Shown here: positions 1 through 5,955 of the stretch, piece after piece | Layout: each line of letters starts with the position of its first letter | Numbering within the stretch: position 1 is the first letter of the stretch | NCBI GenBank assembly: GCA_050248595.1 | Contig: JBFWSB010000180.1 | Location: 1 to 9,015 of the forward strand | DNA: 9,015 bases | DNA from: JAGWAZ01 sp050248595 | GTDB taxonomy: Bacteria > Bacteroidota > Ignavibacteria > OLB7 | Direction of reading: 5' to 3' | Program-made: the position numbers and the translations under genes | Notes under the pieces: generated by a model | What the model was told of the DNA's origin: nothing | What the model saw: the letters and a program-made list of their open reading frames with translations, nothing else | Databases searched by the model: none

Positions 1-887
1 AAACGGAAGTTGGGAGCGTTTTCATTAGTGAGGATATAGAGGATACCATCCCTGTGCTCAACAGAATATTCTACATTCGAGCGCCTGGCGGCAATCAGTT
101 GAAATCTCCCCTCAAGATCATCTGCTGGAAGCAAATACTCTTCCCGGGTTTCTTTGCTCGCGGTATCCAGAATAACATAGTGGTCATCGCTGGTCTTGTA
201 GAGGTGAACGAGAAAGCGTTCATCAGGTTCATGAAAGACTTCTTCATCCTCTGTTAGGTCGGCTCCTAACGTGTGGCGGAAAATTTTGTGTGAACGCTTT
301 GCCTGATCTTCCACCGAATAGAAAAAGGTTCGGCTGTCGGTCATCCACTCCAAAGAATAGCTTGTCTCCGGAATTGAGTCGGGAAGGTCTTCCCCCGACT
401 CAAGGTTCCGAACCTGAATCGTATAATCTTCAGAACCATTTAAGTCGAGTGAGTATGCCAGGAAGGAATGGTCTGGACTAATCTTGTATACACCGAGGTT
501 GATATAGCCGCTCTCTCTTTTCTCTACTTCTACATTCAAGTCGAGCAAGACTTCCTCTTCGGCTTCCATCCCCCCCTTCTTTCGGCAGTAGATATTGTAC
601 TGCTTCCCCTCTTCAGTTCTGGAGTAATACCAATACTCTCCCCACTTTATCGGCACGTTCAGATCTGTCTGTTGGATTCGCCCCACCAATTCATCGTAGA
701 GTCTTTTCTGAAGCTCTTCTGTGTGGGCTGTCATCCTCTCAGTGTAGAGATTCTCCTCTTCGAGATAGGCGATCACCTCCGGATTCTCCCGATCGCGCAG
801 CCAGTGGTAATCATCTACTCGCAGAAGATTGTGAACGCGCGATTCGTGCGGAAGGCGTTTAGCAATTGGTGGGTTTAGTTCTGACAT
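1..887 (-). CDS. ptrB: Oligopeptidase B-like S9A serine peptidase, N-terminal part (cut by window edge)
   Basis: The reading frame is open from an ATG at 887-885 to the left edge, giving 295 complete codons. No stop is reached, so the gene continues outside the window. Residues 25-32 (DDYHWLRD), followed by a 'PEVIAYLEEEN' stretch, are the N-terminal signature of prolyl-oligopeptidase-family S9A enzymes. The later order (GEYWYYSR near 83-90, KISPDHSFLAYS near 135-146, YTIQVRNLESG near 155-165, LHK-like 'HLYKTSDDHYVIL' near 228-240, and 'LTNENAPNF' near 286-294) follows oligopeptidase B closely. This part is the seven-bladed beta-propeller gate. The Ser-Asp-His catalytic domain would lie beyond the edge and cannot be checked. 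Oligopeptidase B cleaves short peptides after Arg or Lys. No signal peptide is visible, so a cytoplasmic location is expected. A weak AGGA lies about 10 bases upstream of the start. The gene follows pirin on the same strand but a terminator separates them. Prolyl oligopeptidase proper is the main alternative. Confidence 0.9.
   Translation of the reverse strand, partial: MSELNPPIAKRLPHESRVHNLLRVDDYHWLRDRENPEVIAYLEEENLYTERMTAHTEELQKRLYDELVGRIQQTDLNVPIKWGEYWYYSRTEEGKQYNIYCRKKGGMEAEEEVLLDLNVEVEKRESGYINLGVYKISPDHSFLAYSLDLNGSEDYTIQVRNLESGEDLPDSIPETSYSLEWMTDSRTFFYSVEDQAKRSHKIFRHTLGADLTEDEEVFHEPDERFLVHLYKTSDDHYVILDTASKETREEYLLPADDLEGRFQLIAARRSNVEYSVEHRDGILYILTNENAPNFR
370..409. repeat. Imperfect inverted repeat inside the peptidase gene
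   Basis: Two perfect 10-base arms, TTGAGTCGGG (374-383) and CCCGACTCAA (394-403), face each other across 10 bases. The spacer itself can pair partly (AAG 384-386 with CTT 389-391). Outer GGAA (370-373) can pair with TTCC (406-409) past a 2-base bulge. It lies wholly within coding sequence (residues around NLESGEDLPDSIPE), so it may be chance or an mRNA structure. Confidence 0.6.
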
Positions 888-956
888 TACTATATAGTCC
901 TGTAGTAAATGACCTCTGGTTCTAAAATTTGGGAAGCATAAAGTTTACGATAAAAA

Positions 957-1004
957 CAGAAAACGGCAGATGAAGAATTTAAGATCTCTCATCTGCCGTT
1001 TCGT
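957..1004 (-). terminator. Rho-independent terminator of the pirin gene
   Basis: A perfect 13-bp stem, AAACGGCAGATGA (961-973) with TCATCTGCCGTTT (989-1001), encloses 15 bases. AGA/TCT within the loop can extend the pairing past one bulged base. Read on the minus strand, the stem lies about 50 bases after the pirin stop and is followed by a T-rich run (complement of 960-951, containing TTTTT). The plus-strand side also ends in TCGTTTT, but no plus-strand gene runs into it. It separates pirin from the downstream peptidase gene, so the two are probably transcribed separately. Confidence 0.85.
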
Positions 1005-1049
1005 TTTGCTGTTCTGTTGAAGCCTTCTATGTCATCAACTTCAGGAAAT

Positions 1050-1967
1050 TCAGGCTTCTACACCACTTCGATTTCTATCTGGTATTCTGATGTCGAGCGT
1101 CCCCATTTTGCCGTCACGGTAGTCTGCGTAGGCTTGCCGAATCTCATCCATTGAGTTCATCACGAAGGGTCCGTAGGAGACAACTGGCTCATCAATAGGC
1201 TCCCCCCCAATCAACAGAAACCGTGTTGGCTCCTCGGCTTGCACTCGAATTGCATCTCCCTCAATTGTGAAGCCAGCAAGCTCGCTCTCCCGCACAATCT
1301 CTCCCCCTTCGAGAAGCACTCCCCCACGTAACACATACAACCCTGTTGTATGGTTTGTGTTGATCGGCAGAAGGAGATCAGCCTCCGGGTTCAACGTAAC
1401 ATCAAAGAGCATCACAGGAGTGAAGGTTTTGGCTCCCCCTTTCACACCATCAAACTCTCCAGCAATCACGCGGAGCTTCCCTCCACCGCCATCAAGTTCT
1501 ACAACCGGAATATCCTCGGCACGAACGTCTTGGTATCCCGGCTTCTCCCCTTTATACTTTGCTGGAAGATTTACCCAAAGCTGTACCATCTCGATTGTCC
1601 CACCCCTGCGCGTGAAGTCACGACCATACTTTTCTTCGTGTACCACTCCCGAAGCTGCTGTCATCCACTGCACATCCCCCTCGCGCAGATGCCCGCTGTT
1701 GCCGGCTGAGTCGCGGTGTTCCAGTTCCCCCTGCAACACAACGGTCACCGTCTCAAAACCTCGATGTGGATGTTCGTCGACACCTCTCGGAACTTCACTC
1801 GGCTCTACTTGAGTTGGCCCAGCATGGTCGAGCAGAAGGAACGGGTTGATTCCCTGAATAGCAGGTCCGGGCATAGGACGCCGGATTGTGAAACCATCTC
1901 CCACCTGATCGGGACGACTCTTTGCAATTCTAAGCAGTTCTTTCGGCCTTCTTTCTTGAGAATTCAT
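1050..1967 (-). CDS. Pirin-family bicupin protein
   Basis: This is a 305-residue pirin-like protein, close to the usual family length of about 290-300. The N-terminal cupin holds the metal-binding set seen in characterised pirins: His66 and His68 in DEHPHRGFET, then His110 and Glu112 in GVVHEE. The typical GDVQWMTAASG run (about 98-107) lies between them. The C-terminal cupin ends with the family motif YGPFVMNS (265-272) and 'AYADYRDGKMG'. Pirins are iron-binding proteins. Some bacterial members oxidise quercetin or act as regulators through protein contacts, and the physiological role here cannot be read from sequence. The protein is cytoplasmic, with no signal peptide. The frame is open upstream to 2033, but I start at 1967 because AGGAGAC lies 7 bases before that ATG and the family similarity begins soon after it. 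The gene is divergent from ktrB and followed by a hairpin terminator. The family is certain; substrate and partner are unknown. Confidence 0.93.
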   Translation of the reverse strand: MNSQERRPKELLRIAKSRPDQVGDGFTIRRPMPGPAIQGINPFLLLDHAGPTQVEPSEVPRGVDEHPHRGFETVTVVLQGELEHRDSAGNSGHLREGDVQWMTAASGVVHEEKYGRDFTRRGGTIEMVQLWVNLPAKYKGEKPGYQDVRAEDIPVVELDGGGGKLRVIAGEFDGVKGGAKTFTPVMLFDVTLNPEADLLLPINTNHTTGLYVLRGGVLLEGGEIVRESELAGFTIEGDAIRVQAEEPTRFLLIGGEPIDEPVVSYGPFVMNSMDEIRQAYADYRDGKMGTLDIRIPDRNRSGVEA

Positions 1968-1974
1968 TTCGTTT

Positions 1975-1981
1975 GTCTCCT
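1975..1981 (-). promoter_or_regulatory. Ribosome binding site deciding the pirin start
   Basis: On the minus strand AGGAGAC precedes the ATG at 1967-1965 with a 7-base gap. It is the clearest Shine-Dalgarno sequence in the window and argues against the longer reading frame that begins at 2033. Confidence 0.75.
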
Positions 1982-2033
1982 GAAAACAAAATTTATTTGT
2001 TGGAACGAGCATTTTGACGAGAACCGGACTCAA

Positions 2034-2197
2034 AGATTGTGTGCTACACTATGCGTCATCTCTGAAAGCAAGTGTGTCACCTTCACGTGAGGAGAAGTCT
2101 CACCATTTCGAGTTTGAATTTGATGTAAATTTGCATTCTTGAACCTTAGTGCTTCGGAAAAATCACGAGCGGAACAGTTTCCGTTTCATCAAAATTC
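2034..2197. promoter_or_regulatory. Divergent intergenic region between pirin and ktrB
   Basis: These 164 bases, together with 1968-2033, separate two divergent starts and must hold both promoters. Visible elements are an 8-bp perfect palindrome TCACGTGA (2083-2090), a short GTGAG/CTCAC inverted repeat (2087-2091 with 2099-2103), and the candidate ktrB promoter listed separately. The palindrome overlaps the second inverted repeat and sits about 36 bases upstream of the promoter -7 element, a plausible operator position. No binding protein can be named. Confidence 0.35.
2106..2133 (+). promoter_or_regulatory. Candidate Bacteroidota-type promoter of ktrB-ktrA
   Basis: TAAATTTG at 2126-2133 matches the Bacteroidota -7 consensus TAnnTTTG exactly. 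A TTTC at 2106-2109, 16 bases upstream, is one mismatch from the -33 TTTG element, with spacing slightly under the usual range. A transcript would start near 2140 and carry a leader of about 58 bases. The match is by eye, in AT-rich sequence, so chance is possible. Confidence 0.45.
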
Positions 2198-3592
2198 ATG
2201 CTGAACATCATTCAAGGATTGTCAACGTTGTGGGGACGACTCAGGCCAGCTCAACTCTTTGTTGGGTCGTTTGTAGTTCTCGTCCTTGTTGGTATGCTCG
2301 GCTTTATGGTACTTCCTGGTCTTTACACTGGAGAGGGGCTAAGTTGGCTGGACGCACTCTTTACTGCAACCAGTGCGGTTTGTGTCACTGGACTGATAGT
2401 AGTAGATACAGCCACCTACTTTACCCCACTGGGACAAGTTTGGATTCTGTTGTTAATTCAACTTGGAGGCCTCGGAATCATTACGCTCGGCTCCCTAATT
2501 ATCACTGCCTTGAACCAACGGCTCCCACTTCGAACTCATGCCTTAGCAACTGGCATCGAAGTGTTAGGAACGTATATCACTCCTCGCGAACTGATCCGCA
2601 GGATTTTTGTTTTCACGTTCGCTATCGAAATTGCCGGTGCTCTCTTTCTCTGGATATGGTGGGGTTTAGAAGGGAACTGGGAGATAAGTTTCTGGCCTGC
2701 TCTCTTCCACTCCATTAGTGCCTTCTGCAATGCTGGATTCTCTACCTGGTCAGATTCTTTAATGCAATTCCAGAAAGACCCGGTGAGCCTCGGCATTATC
2801 AGCCTGCTGATTATTCTTGGAGGAATCGGATTCGTTGTGATGAGCGATTTAGGTCAGTGGTGGAACCGTCGTAGTGAGCGTCCGGGTCACCGCCTCTCCC
2901 TCCACTCAAAAATCACACTCCTCACAACGCTGATCCTCATCGTTGTTGGATGGGTGCTCTTTACGGTTTTCGAGTGGGAAGTAACGTTCGCTTCGCTCGG
3001 TCCGGTTGACCGGATTGTCAACGGATTCTTCATGAGCATCACATCCCGCACTGCCGGCTTTAACGCTATCGACTATGGGGCAGCGTCGGATAGTTCAAAT
3101 TTTTTGACAATCCTGTTAATGTCGGTAGGAGGCTCTCCGGGATCAACCGCCGGGGGATTGAAAACAACAACAATTGCCGTTATCATCATTGTAGCTTGGT
3201 CACGACTTCGCGGGATGAAGTCGGCATCTATTCTCGGGCGATCTCTGCCGGAAGATACAGTACAACAGGCAATTGGATTTTTCACGCTCGGCTTTGTGCT
3301 GATTACCGCGGGAATCTTTGCCTTTACAACACTTGAACTCCCTTACGTTTCCCACAGGGTAACTGAGCGAGGTTTCCTCCCCTACATGTTCGAGACCGTC
3401 AGCGCATTCAACACTGTCGGTTTGTCGATGGGGGCAACCTCTCTGTTGGGCGCTCAAGGGAAGGTAATCACAATCATCCTGATGTTTATCGGTCGAGTAG
3501 GACCACTAACCCTTGCTGCGGCTGTTGCTGCCCGTTCACATCGCTCGATTAGCAAGATCAAGTATGCAACCGAAGATGTGATGATTGGATAG
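2198..3592 (+). CDS. ktrB: Potassium uptake channel subunit KtrB (Trk/Ktr/HKT superfamily)
   Basis: This 464-residue polytopic membrane protein forms the K+-conducting pore of a Ktr system. It has the four membrane-pore-membrane repeats of the family, and each selectivity-filter glycine is present: G65 in TSAVCVTGL, G180 in SAFCNAGFS, G287 in SRTAGFNA and G408 in SAFNTVGLS. The glycine- and serine-rich intramembrane gating loop after the third repeat is conserved (GGSPGSTAGG, 311-320, then LKTTT), as is the Arg in GRVGPLTL (432-439). The length fits KtrB better than the longer TrkH, and the single-RCK partner encoded next supports a Ktr rather than a Trk complex. There is no clear Shine-Dalgarno sequence before the chosen ATG, but it is followed at once by a plausible cytoplasmic N-terminus. 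In characterised systems KtrB works as a dimer on an octameric KtrA ring, with uptake coupled to or stimulated by Na+. It is co-directional with ktrA, 58 bases downstream. Confidence 0.95.
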   Translation: MLNIIQGLSTLWGRLRPAQLFVGSFVVLVLVGMLGFMVLPGLYTGEGLSWLDALFTATSAVCVTGLIVVDTATYFTPLGQVWILLLIQLGGLGIITLGSLIITALNQRLPLRTHALATGIEVLGTYITPRELIRRIFVFTFAIEIAGALFLWIWWGLEGNWEISFWPALFHSISAFCNAGFSTWSDSLMQFQKDPVSLGIISLLIILGGIGFVVMSDLGQWWNRRSERPGHRLSLHSKITLLTTLILIVVGWVLFTVFEWEVTFASLGPVDRIVNGFFMSITSRTAGFNAIDYGAASDSSNFLTILLMSVGGSPGSTAGGLKTTTIAVIIIVAWSRLRGMKSASILGRSLPEDTVQQAIGFFTLGFVLITAGIFAFTTLELPYVSHRVTERGFLPYMFETVSAFNTVGLSMGATSLLGAQGKVITIILMFIGRVGPLTLAAAVAARSHRSISKIKYATEDVMIG

Positions 3593-3650
3593 ACATTCTC
3601 CCTCCGCCACATAGAGACAATACTATCATAACTACCATAGAACCATTAGG

Positions 3651-4325
3651 ATGCCAGAGAAGAAGCGCTTTGTTGTGATCGGCCTCGGAAACTTCGGCGC
3701 GAGTGCCGCTGCAATGCTCTACCGCCAGGGGCACGAAGTAATTGCCGTAGATATTTCGGAAGAGACGGTTGATCGAGTTGCACCGAACGTGACGCGAGCA
3801 GCCGTCGGAGACGGACGAGATGGAACGATCCTAAGCCATTTAGGAGGAGATGAGGCCGATGTCGGCATTGTCAGTACTGGCGACGATATTACGGCCAGCG
3901 TCTTAGCAACCTTAACTTTGCTCGATCTGAATATCAAGGAAGTAATCGTGAAGGTTATATCGGAAGATCACAGCCGCGTGATGGAAAAGATTGGCGCATC
4001 GAAAACCGTGTTCCCAGAGAAAGATAGTGCCGAGAATTTAGCGCAAAGCCTAAGTGATGACTCTGTGCTGAGCTACACCCGTATCGGAGCCGGCTTTGCT
4101 ATGCAAGAGATGAAGACTCCACAGTGCTGGCAAGGGAAGACGCTGCGCGACCTGAGGCTTCCATCAAAACATAACCTTTCGGTAGCTGGCATTCACCACA
4201 TGAAAACTGATACGCTCTCAATCCCCCCCGATCCTGATATCCCTCTGACAAACACAGACACCCTATTGATCGCCGGGAGCGATACAGCACTGCAGCGTGC
4301 AAGAGATTTGGAAGAACGTGCATAG
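3651..4325 (+). CDS. ktrA: Ktr potassium uptake regulatory subunit KtrA (RCK domain protein)
   Basis: This 224-residue cytoplasmic subunit gates KtrB. The N-terminal RCK_N Rossmann domain (about 6-130) has the dinucleotide motif GLGNFG (11-16), an acidic residue at the end of strand 2 (Asp34 in IAVDIS) that binds the ribose, and the conserved 'KIGASKTVFPEKD' near 113-125. The C-terminal RCK_C (TrkA_C) domain spans about 140-222. One RCK_N plus one RCK_C is the KtrA size; E. coli TrkA has two tandem copies and is about twice as long. Known KtrA proteins form octameric rings that respond to ATP/ADP or NAD(H), and in some bacteria RCK_C binds c-di-AMP; whether this one does cannot be told here. 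The gene follows ktrB by 58 bases with no terminator between them, so co-transcription is likely. Only a poorly spaced AGG precedes the ATG. The last four codons and the stop lie inside a perfect hairpin. Confidence 0.95.
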   Translation: MPEKKRFVVIGLGNFGASAAAMLYRQGHEVIAVDISEETVDRVAPNVTRAAVGDGRDGTILSHLGGDEADVGIVSTGDDITASVLATLTLLDLNIKEVIVKVISEDHSRVMEKIGASKTVFPEKDSAENLAQSLSDDSVLSYTRIGAGFAMQEMKTPQCWQGKTLRDLRLPSKHNLSVAGIHHMKTDTLSIPPDPDIPLTNTDTLLIAGSDTALQRARDLEERA

Positions 4326-4336
4326 CACGTTCTTCC
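4310..4336 (+). terminator. Perfect 12-bp hairpin spanning the ktrA stop codon
   Basis: GGAAGAACGTGC (4310-4321) pairs perfectly with GCACGTTCTTCC (4325-4336) around a 3-base ATA loop. The stop codon TAG (4323-4325) sits in the loop and first pair, and the stem codes the last residues EERA. No T-run follows in either direction, so it is not a standard intrinsic terminator. It may end or stabilise the ktrBA transcript, or form a barrier between the convergent genes. Confidence 0.55.
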
Positions 4337-4369
4337 CTCTCAGGATCAGGATATATTCTTAATGCCAAC

Positions 4370-4389
4370 GGGGCAAAGGTTTTTGCCCC
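4370..4389. repeat. GC-rich hairpin in the ktrA / 4452 gene convergent gap
   Basis: GGGGCAAA (4370-4377) pairs with TTTGCCCC (4382-4389) around a 4-base GGTT loop. There is no T-tract on either side. The right flank continues as CCTACAAC, which resembles the CCCCTACA edges of inverted repeats that I recall being scattered between genes in many bacteria. The left flank (CCAAC) does not match that form, so it could be a decayed copy or simply a bidirectional terminator stem. Confidence 0.45.
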
Positions 4390-4396
4390 CTACAAC

Positions 4397-4451
4397 TGAA
4401 ACTCATGTACTCTTAACTCCCTCACTCATACACTCTCACACTCGCGCACTT
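4397..4451 (-). repeat. Array of seven degenerate 8-bp units (GAGTnnnn)
   Basis: Read on the minus strand directly after the TAA at 4454-4452, the sequence divides into AAGTGCGC, GAGTGTGA, GAGTGTAT, GAGTGAGG, GAGTTAA (one base short), GAGTACAT and GAGTTTCA. On the plus strand the ACTC cores start at 4401, 4409, 4416, 4424, 4432 and 4440, with a last ACTT at 4448. The 8-base phase is held across 55 bases while the other half of each unit varies. It is non-coding and lies between convergent genes. Confidence 0.65.
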
Positions 4452-4970
4452 TTAATGCATACACCCCATATAGACCTTCGTCTTCTTCAAGTAGGCATCC
4501 TCCACAAAGGTTTTCGCCTTCGCTAAAGATTCACGAATCATCGGGGAATCTGGCTCGCCACTTGCCATCACAACGATGTAGTAACCGGGAGAGAATCCTT
4601 CGTAGGCATCGGAGTGTTCGATACTGAGGTAGACACCATTGTCGAAGCGACCTCGGGCAATGTAGCAGGGATAGTCCCAACCGGCTCCCTCGCAAATTTC
4701 AGGTGACCAAGTAAGCCCAATTGTCGAGTCTGGATTCAACTCTCGCAAGTCGAGCAGTAGATCAAGATAGTAGGATGCGTCGGAGGCGATTTCTACGGCT
4801 GAACTATAGTCGGCTGTTGTTCCAACAATCACAATGCTTCGCTCGGACCACATCTCTGAATCATCATATTCTTCAAACTCTTCATCCTGCGCATTGAGAG
4901 TGGTGGCAGCAATTGCTGTTGTGAGCAGGGCTATTACCAGTAAAGAGATTCTGACTTGGTGTTGCTTCAT
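4452..4970 (-). CDS. Small secreted protein of unknown function
   Basis: I do not recognise a named family. The 172-residue product begins with a typical signal peptide: MKQHQVR, a hydrophobic core at about 8-22, and a likely cut after Ala27 (TLNA before QDEE). A very acidic stretch follows (residues 29-43, eight Asp or Glu), then a mixed alpha/beta domain. Three cysteines remain in the mature chain (Cys93, Cys102, Cys170). Cys93 and Cys102 flank the motif EGAGWDYP, and Cys170 is near the C-terminus, so a disulphide is possible. The C-terminal part (GYYIVVMASGEPDSP, then an amphipathic helix and KKTKVYMGC) faintly resembles the layout of a SPOR-like domain, but I would not assign it. The frame is open upstream to 5054, but the start at 4970 gives a clean signal peptide; no strong Shine-Dalgarno sequence precedes it. 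It is probably periplasmic or surface-located and is transcribed convergently to ktrA. Confidence 0.8.
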   Translation of the reverse strand: MKQHQVRISLLVIALLTTAIAATTLNAQDEEFEEYDDSEMWSERSIVIVGTTADYSSAVEIASDASYYLDLLLDLRELNPDSTIGLTWSPEICEGAGWDYPCYIARGRFDNGVYLSIEHSDAYEGFSPGYYIVVMASGEPDSPMIRESLAKAKTFVEDAYLKKTKVYMGCMH

Positions 4971-5182
4971 TGTTCTGTCATGTTTGTGTTCGCACGTTTG
5001 TCTACAAAAATATCCACTGCGCCGAATAACGTTATCCCCAAGATAGCACCGCAATCAAATACATGCCTCTCACTCATCCTCTTTCTTCTCTCAGAAAATC
5101 CGGGAACCATTCGCACGAAGACTCCACTAACCTCCCCACGCAACACCTGTGTAAACGTAATCTTTAGACTACCTTGATGTAT
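4971..5182. promoter_or_regulatory. Divergent intergenic region between two secreted-protein genes
   Basis: These 212 bases separate two divergent starts. The only element I can support is the TATTTTTG box for the minus-strand gene. For the plus-strand gene only an imperfect TAATCTTTAG (about 5158-5167) is visible, which does not fit the consensus spacing. Open frames crossing this region in both directions look like chance, as they lack signal sequences, ribosome binding sites and recognisable motifs. Confidence 0.4.
5005..5012 (-). promoter_or_regulatory. Candidate -7 promoter element of the 4452-4970 gene
   Basis: On the minus strand this is TATTTTTG, an exact match to TAnnTTTG, 34 bases before the chosen ATG at 4970. 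It would give a leader of about 25-30 bases. I see no convincing TTG element at the expected upstream distance, so this is a half-site only. Its position supports the 4970 start, since the longer frame would begin upstream of it. Confidence 0.35.
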
Positions 5183-5863
5183 ATGAAATCTATCACGACA
5201 ACTCTCCTCTTCTTCTCTGCCATTATTGTTGCCACTGCCCAGACTAACCAAACCGACAGTGCAACAAGGGCAGCCAGAGAATCCGCGCGAACCGAACTGC
5301 GCGAACGCTTGCAAAAGTGGGCACGCTCGTCTGTTCTTCCAACAATCGCCGAGTGGAAGGAAGAACTGGATAGAGGGATGTCGAGCGCAGACCTACAAAC
5401 GTTGAACGAACTACGATCTCAGGCAAAACAACTGCGAGGGAAAGTACGTGAACATATGCAAGGACTAAGCCAAGCATGGAAGAGCGAAGATGAAGCGAGT
5501 ATCCGTCAACACCGGACGGCACTTTCCGAAACTCGCAAAGCATGGCTCGACATCGTCGACGAACTGGAGCCACTTGCCTTCCGCTATCGCGAGAATCTGA
5601 AAGAGATTGCCACCAAGGCAAAACCGATAGTACAAAAGTGGAGAAAAGAGGGAAAAGCTATTGCCTTGCAATGGTATGAAGAGCATAGCGATATTCTGAA
5701 CAATGATCTTCGTAAGATCTTGAATCGGAGCGATATTCCACACAAGTGGTTCAGTGGAACAGACCTGAAACGTAAACGAGTTGCACGGTTTATGCTTTGG
5801 GATGGAGATGCCCTTTTCGAGGAAGGAGATACGCGGCAGAGTGATGCACCTGATCTACGCTGA
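5183..5863 (+). CDS. Secreted charged helical protein of unknown function
   Basis: The 226-residue product starts with a clear signal peptide (MKSITTTLLFFSAIIVATAQ; likely cut after Ala19). The mature chain is almost all predicted amphipathic helix, rich in Arg, Lys, Glu and Asp, with no cysteine. A segment near 50-90 ('VLPTIAEWKEELDRGMSSADLQTLNELRSQ') has the pattern hydrophobic-helix, 'L..gLs..D...l..LR', seen in periplasmic Spy/CpxP-like chaperone and metal-stress proteins. The resemblance is weak and no full LTxxQ repeat pair is visible. The last 30 residues change character (VARFMLWDGDALFEEGD), suggesting a short strand and an acidic tail. Two upstream in-frame starts, TTG 5174 and ATG 5177, add only two or three residues; ATG 5183 places Lys directly before the hydrophobic core. 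No Shine-Dalgarno sequence precedes any of them. It is probably periplasmic and lies 114 bases before the hydrolase gene, on the same strand. Confidence 0.8.
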   Translation: MKSITTTLLFFSAIIVATAQTNQTDSATRAARESARTELRERLQKWARSSVLPTIAEWKEELDRGMSSADLQTLNELRSQAKQLRGKVREHMQGLSQAWKSEDEASIRQHRTALSETRKAWLDIVDELEPLAFRYRENLKEIATKAKPIVQKWRKEGKAIALQWYEEHSDILNNDLRKILNRSDIPHKWFSGTDLKRKRVARFMLWDGDALFEEGDTRQSDAPDLR

Positions 5864-5955
5864 TTTCGACCGTTTTGTGAAGCTATGAAGTAAAGAGAAG
5901 AGTTGCTGCCCCTGCACTCTCGTACAACCTTGATCCAAAGATTACACAGCTATAT

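Noticed and set aside
468..878. 136-codon plus-strand frame opposite the peptidase gene
   Set aside because: It is antisense to a clear S9A peptidase frame, has no recognisable motifs or ribosome binding site, and its composition follows the complementary codons.
1267..1812. 181-codon plus-strand frame opposite pirin
   Set aside because: Ser/Thr/Pro-rich translation typical of an antisense reading of a real gene. Pirin on the minus strand has full family motifs.
1987..1995. TAAATTTTG on the minus strand as a pirin promoter
   Set aside because: It has one extra T against TAnnTTTG and would start transcription inside the ribosome binding site, so it is an unlikely promoter.
1968..2033. N-terminal extension of pirin to an upstream start at 2033
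   Set aside because: The added 22 residues do not look like pirin, and AGGAGAC is correctly spaced for the ATG at 1967.
2034..2197. Riboswitch (for example c-di-AMP ydaO type) upstream of ktrB
   Set aside because: The likely leader is under 70 bases, too short for that class, and I see no matching stem pattern.
2149..2718. 189-codon plus-strand frame overlapping the start of ktrB
   Set aside because: It is an out-of-frame reading of ktrB without motifs; ktrB explains the region fully.
2198..4325. Trk-type (TrkH/TrkA) rather than Ktr-type assignment
   Set aside because: The RCK subunit is a single-unit protein of 224 residues and the membrane subunit is KtrB-sized; TrkA would carry two RCK units.
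4967..5314. 115-codon minus-strand frame across the divergent gap
   Set aside because: It overlaps the starts of two secreted-protein genes, has no Shine-Dalgarno sequence or domain, and includes bases opposite a clear signal peptide.
5244..5621. 125-codon minus-strand frame opposite the helical secreted protein
   Set aside because: Arg/Ser/Leu-rich antisense shadow. The plus-strand frame has a good signal peptide and coherent helical pattern.
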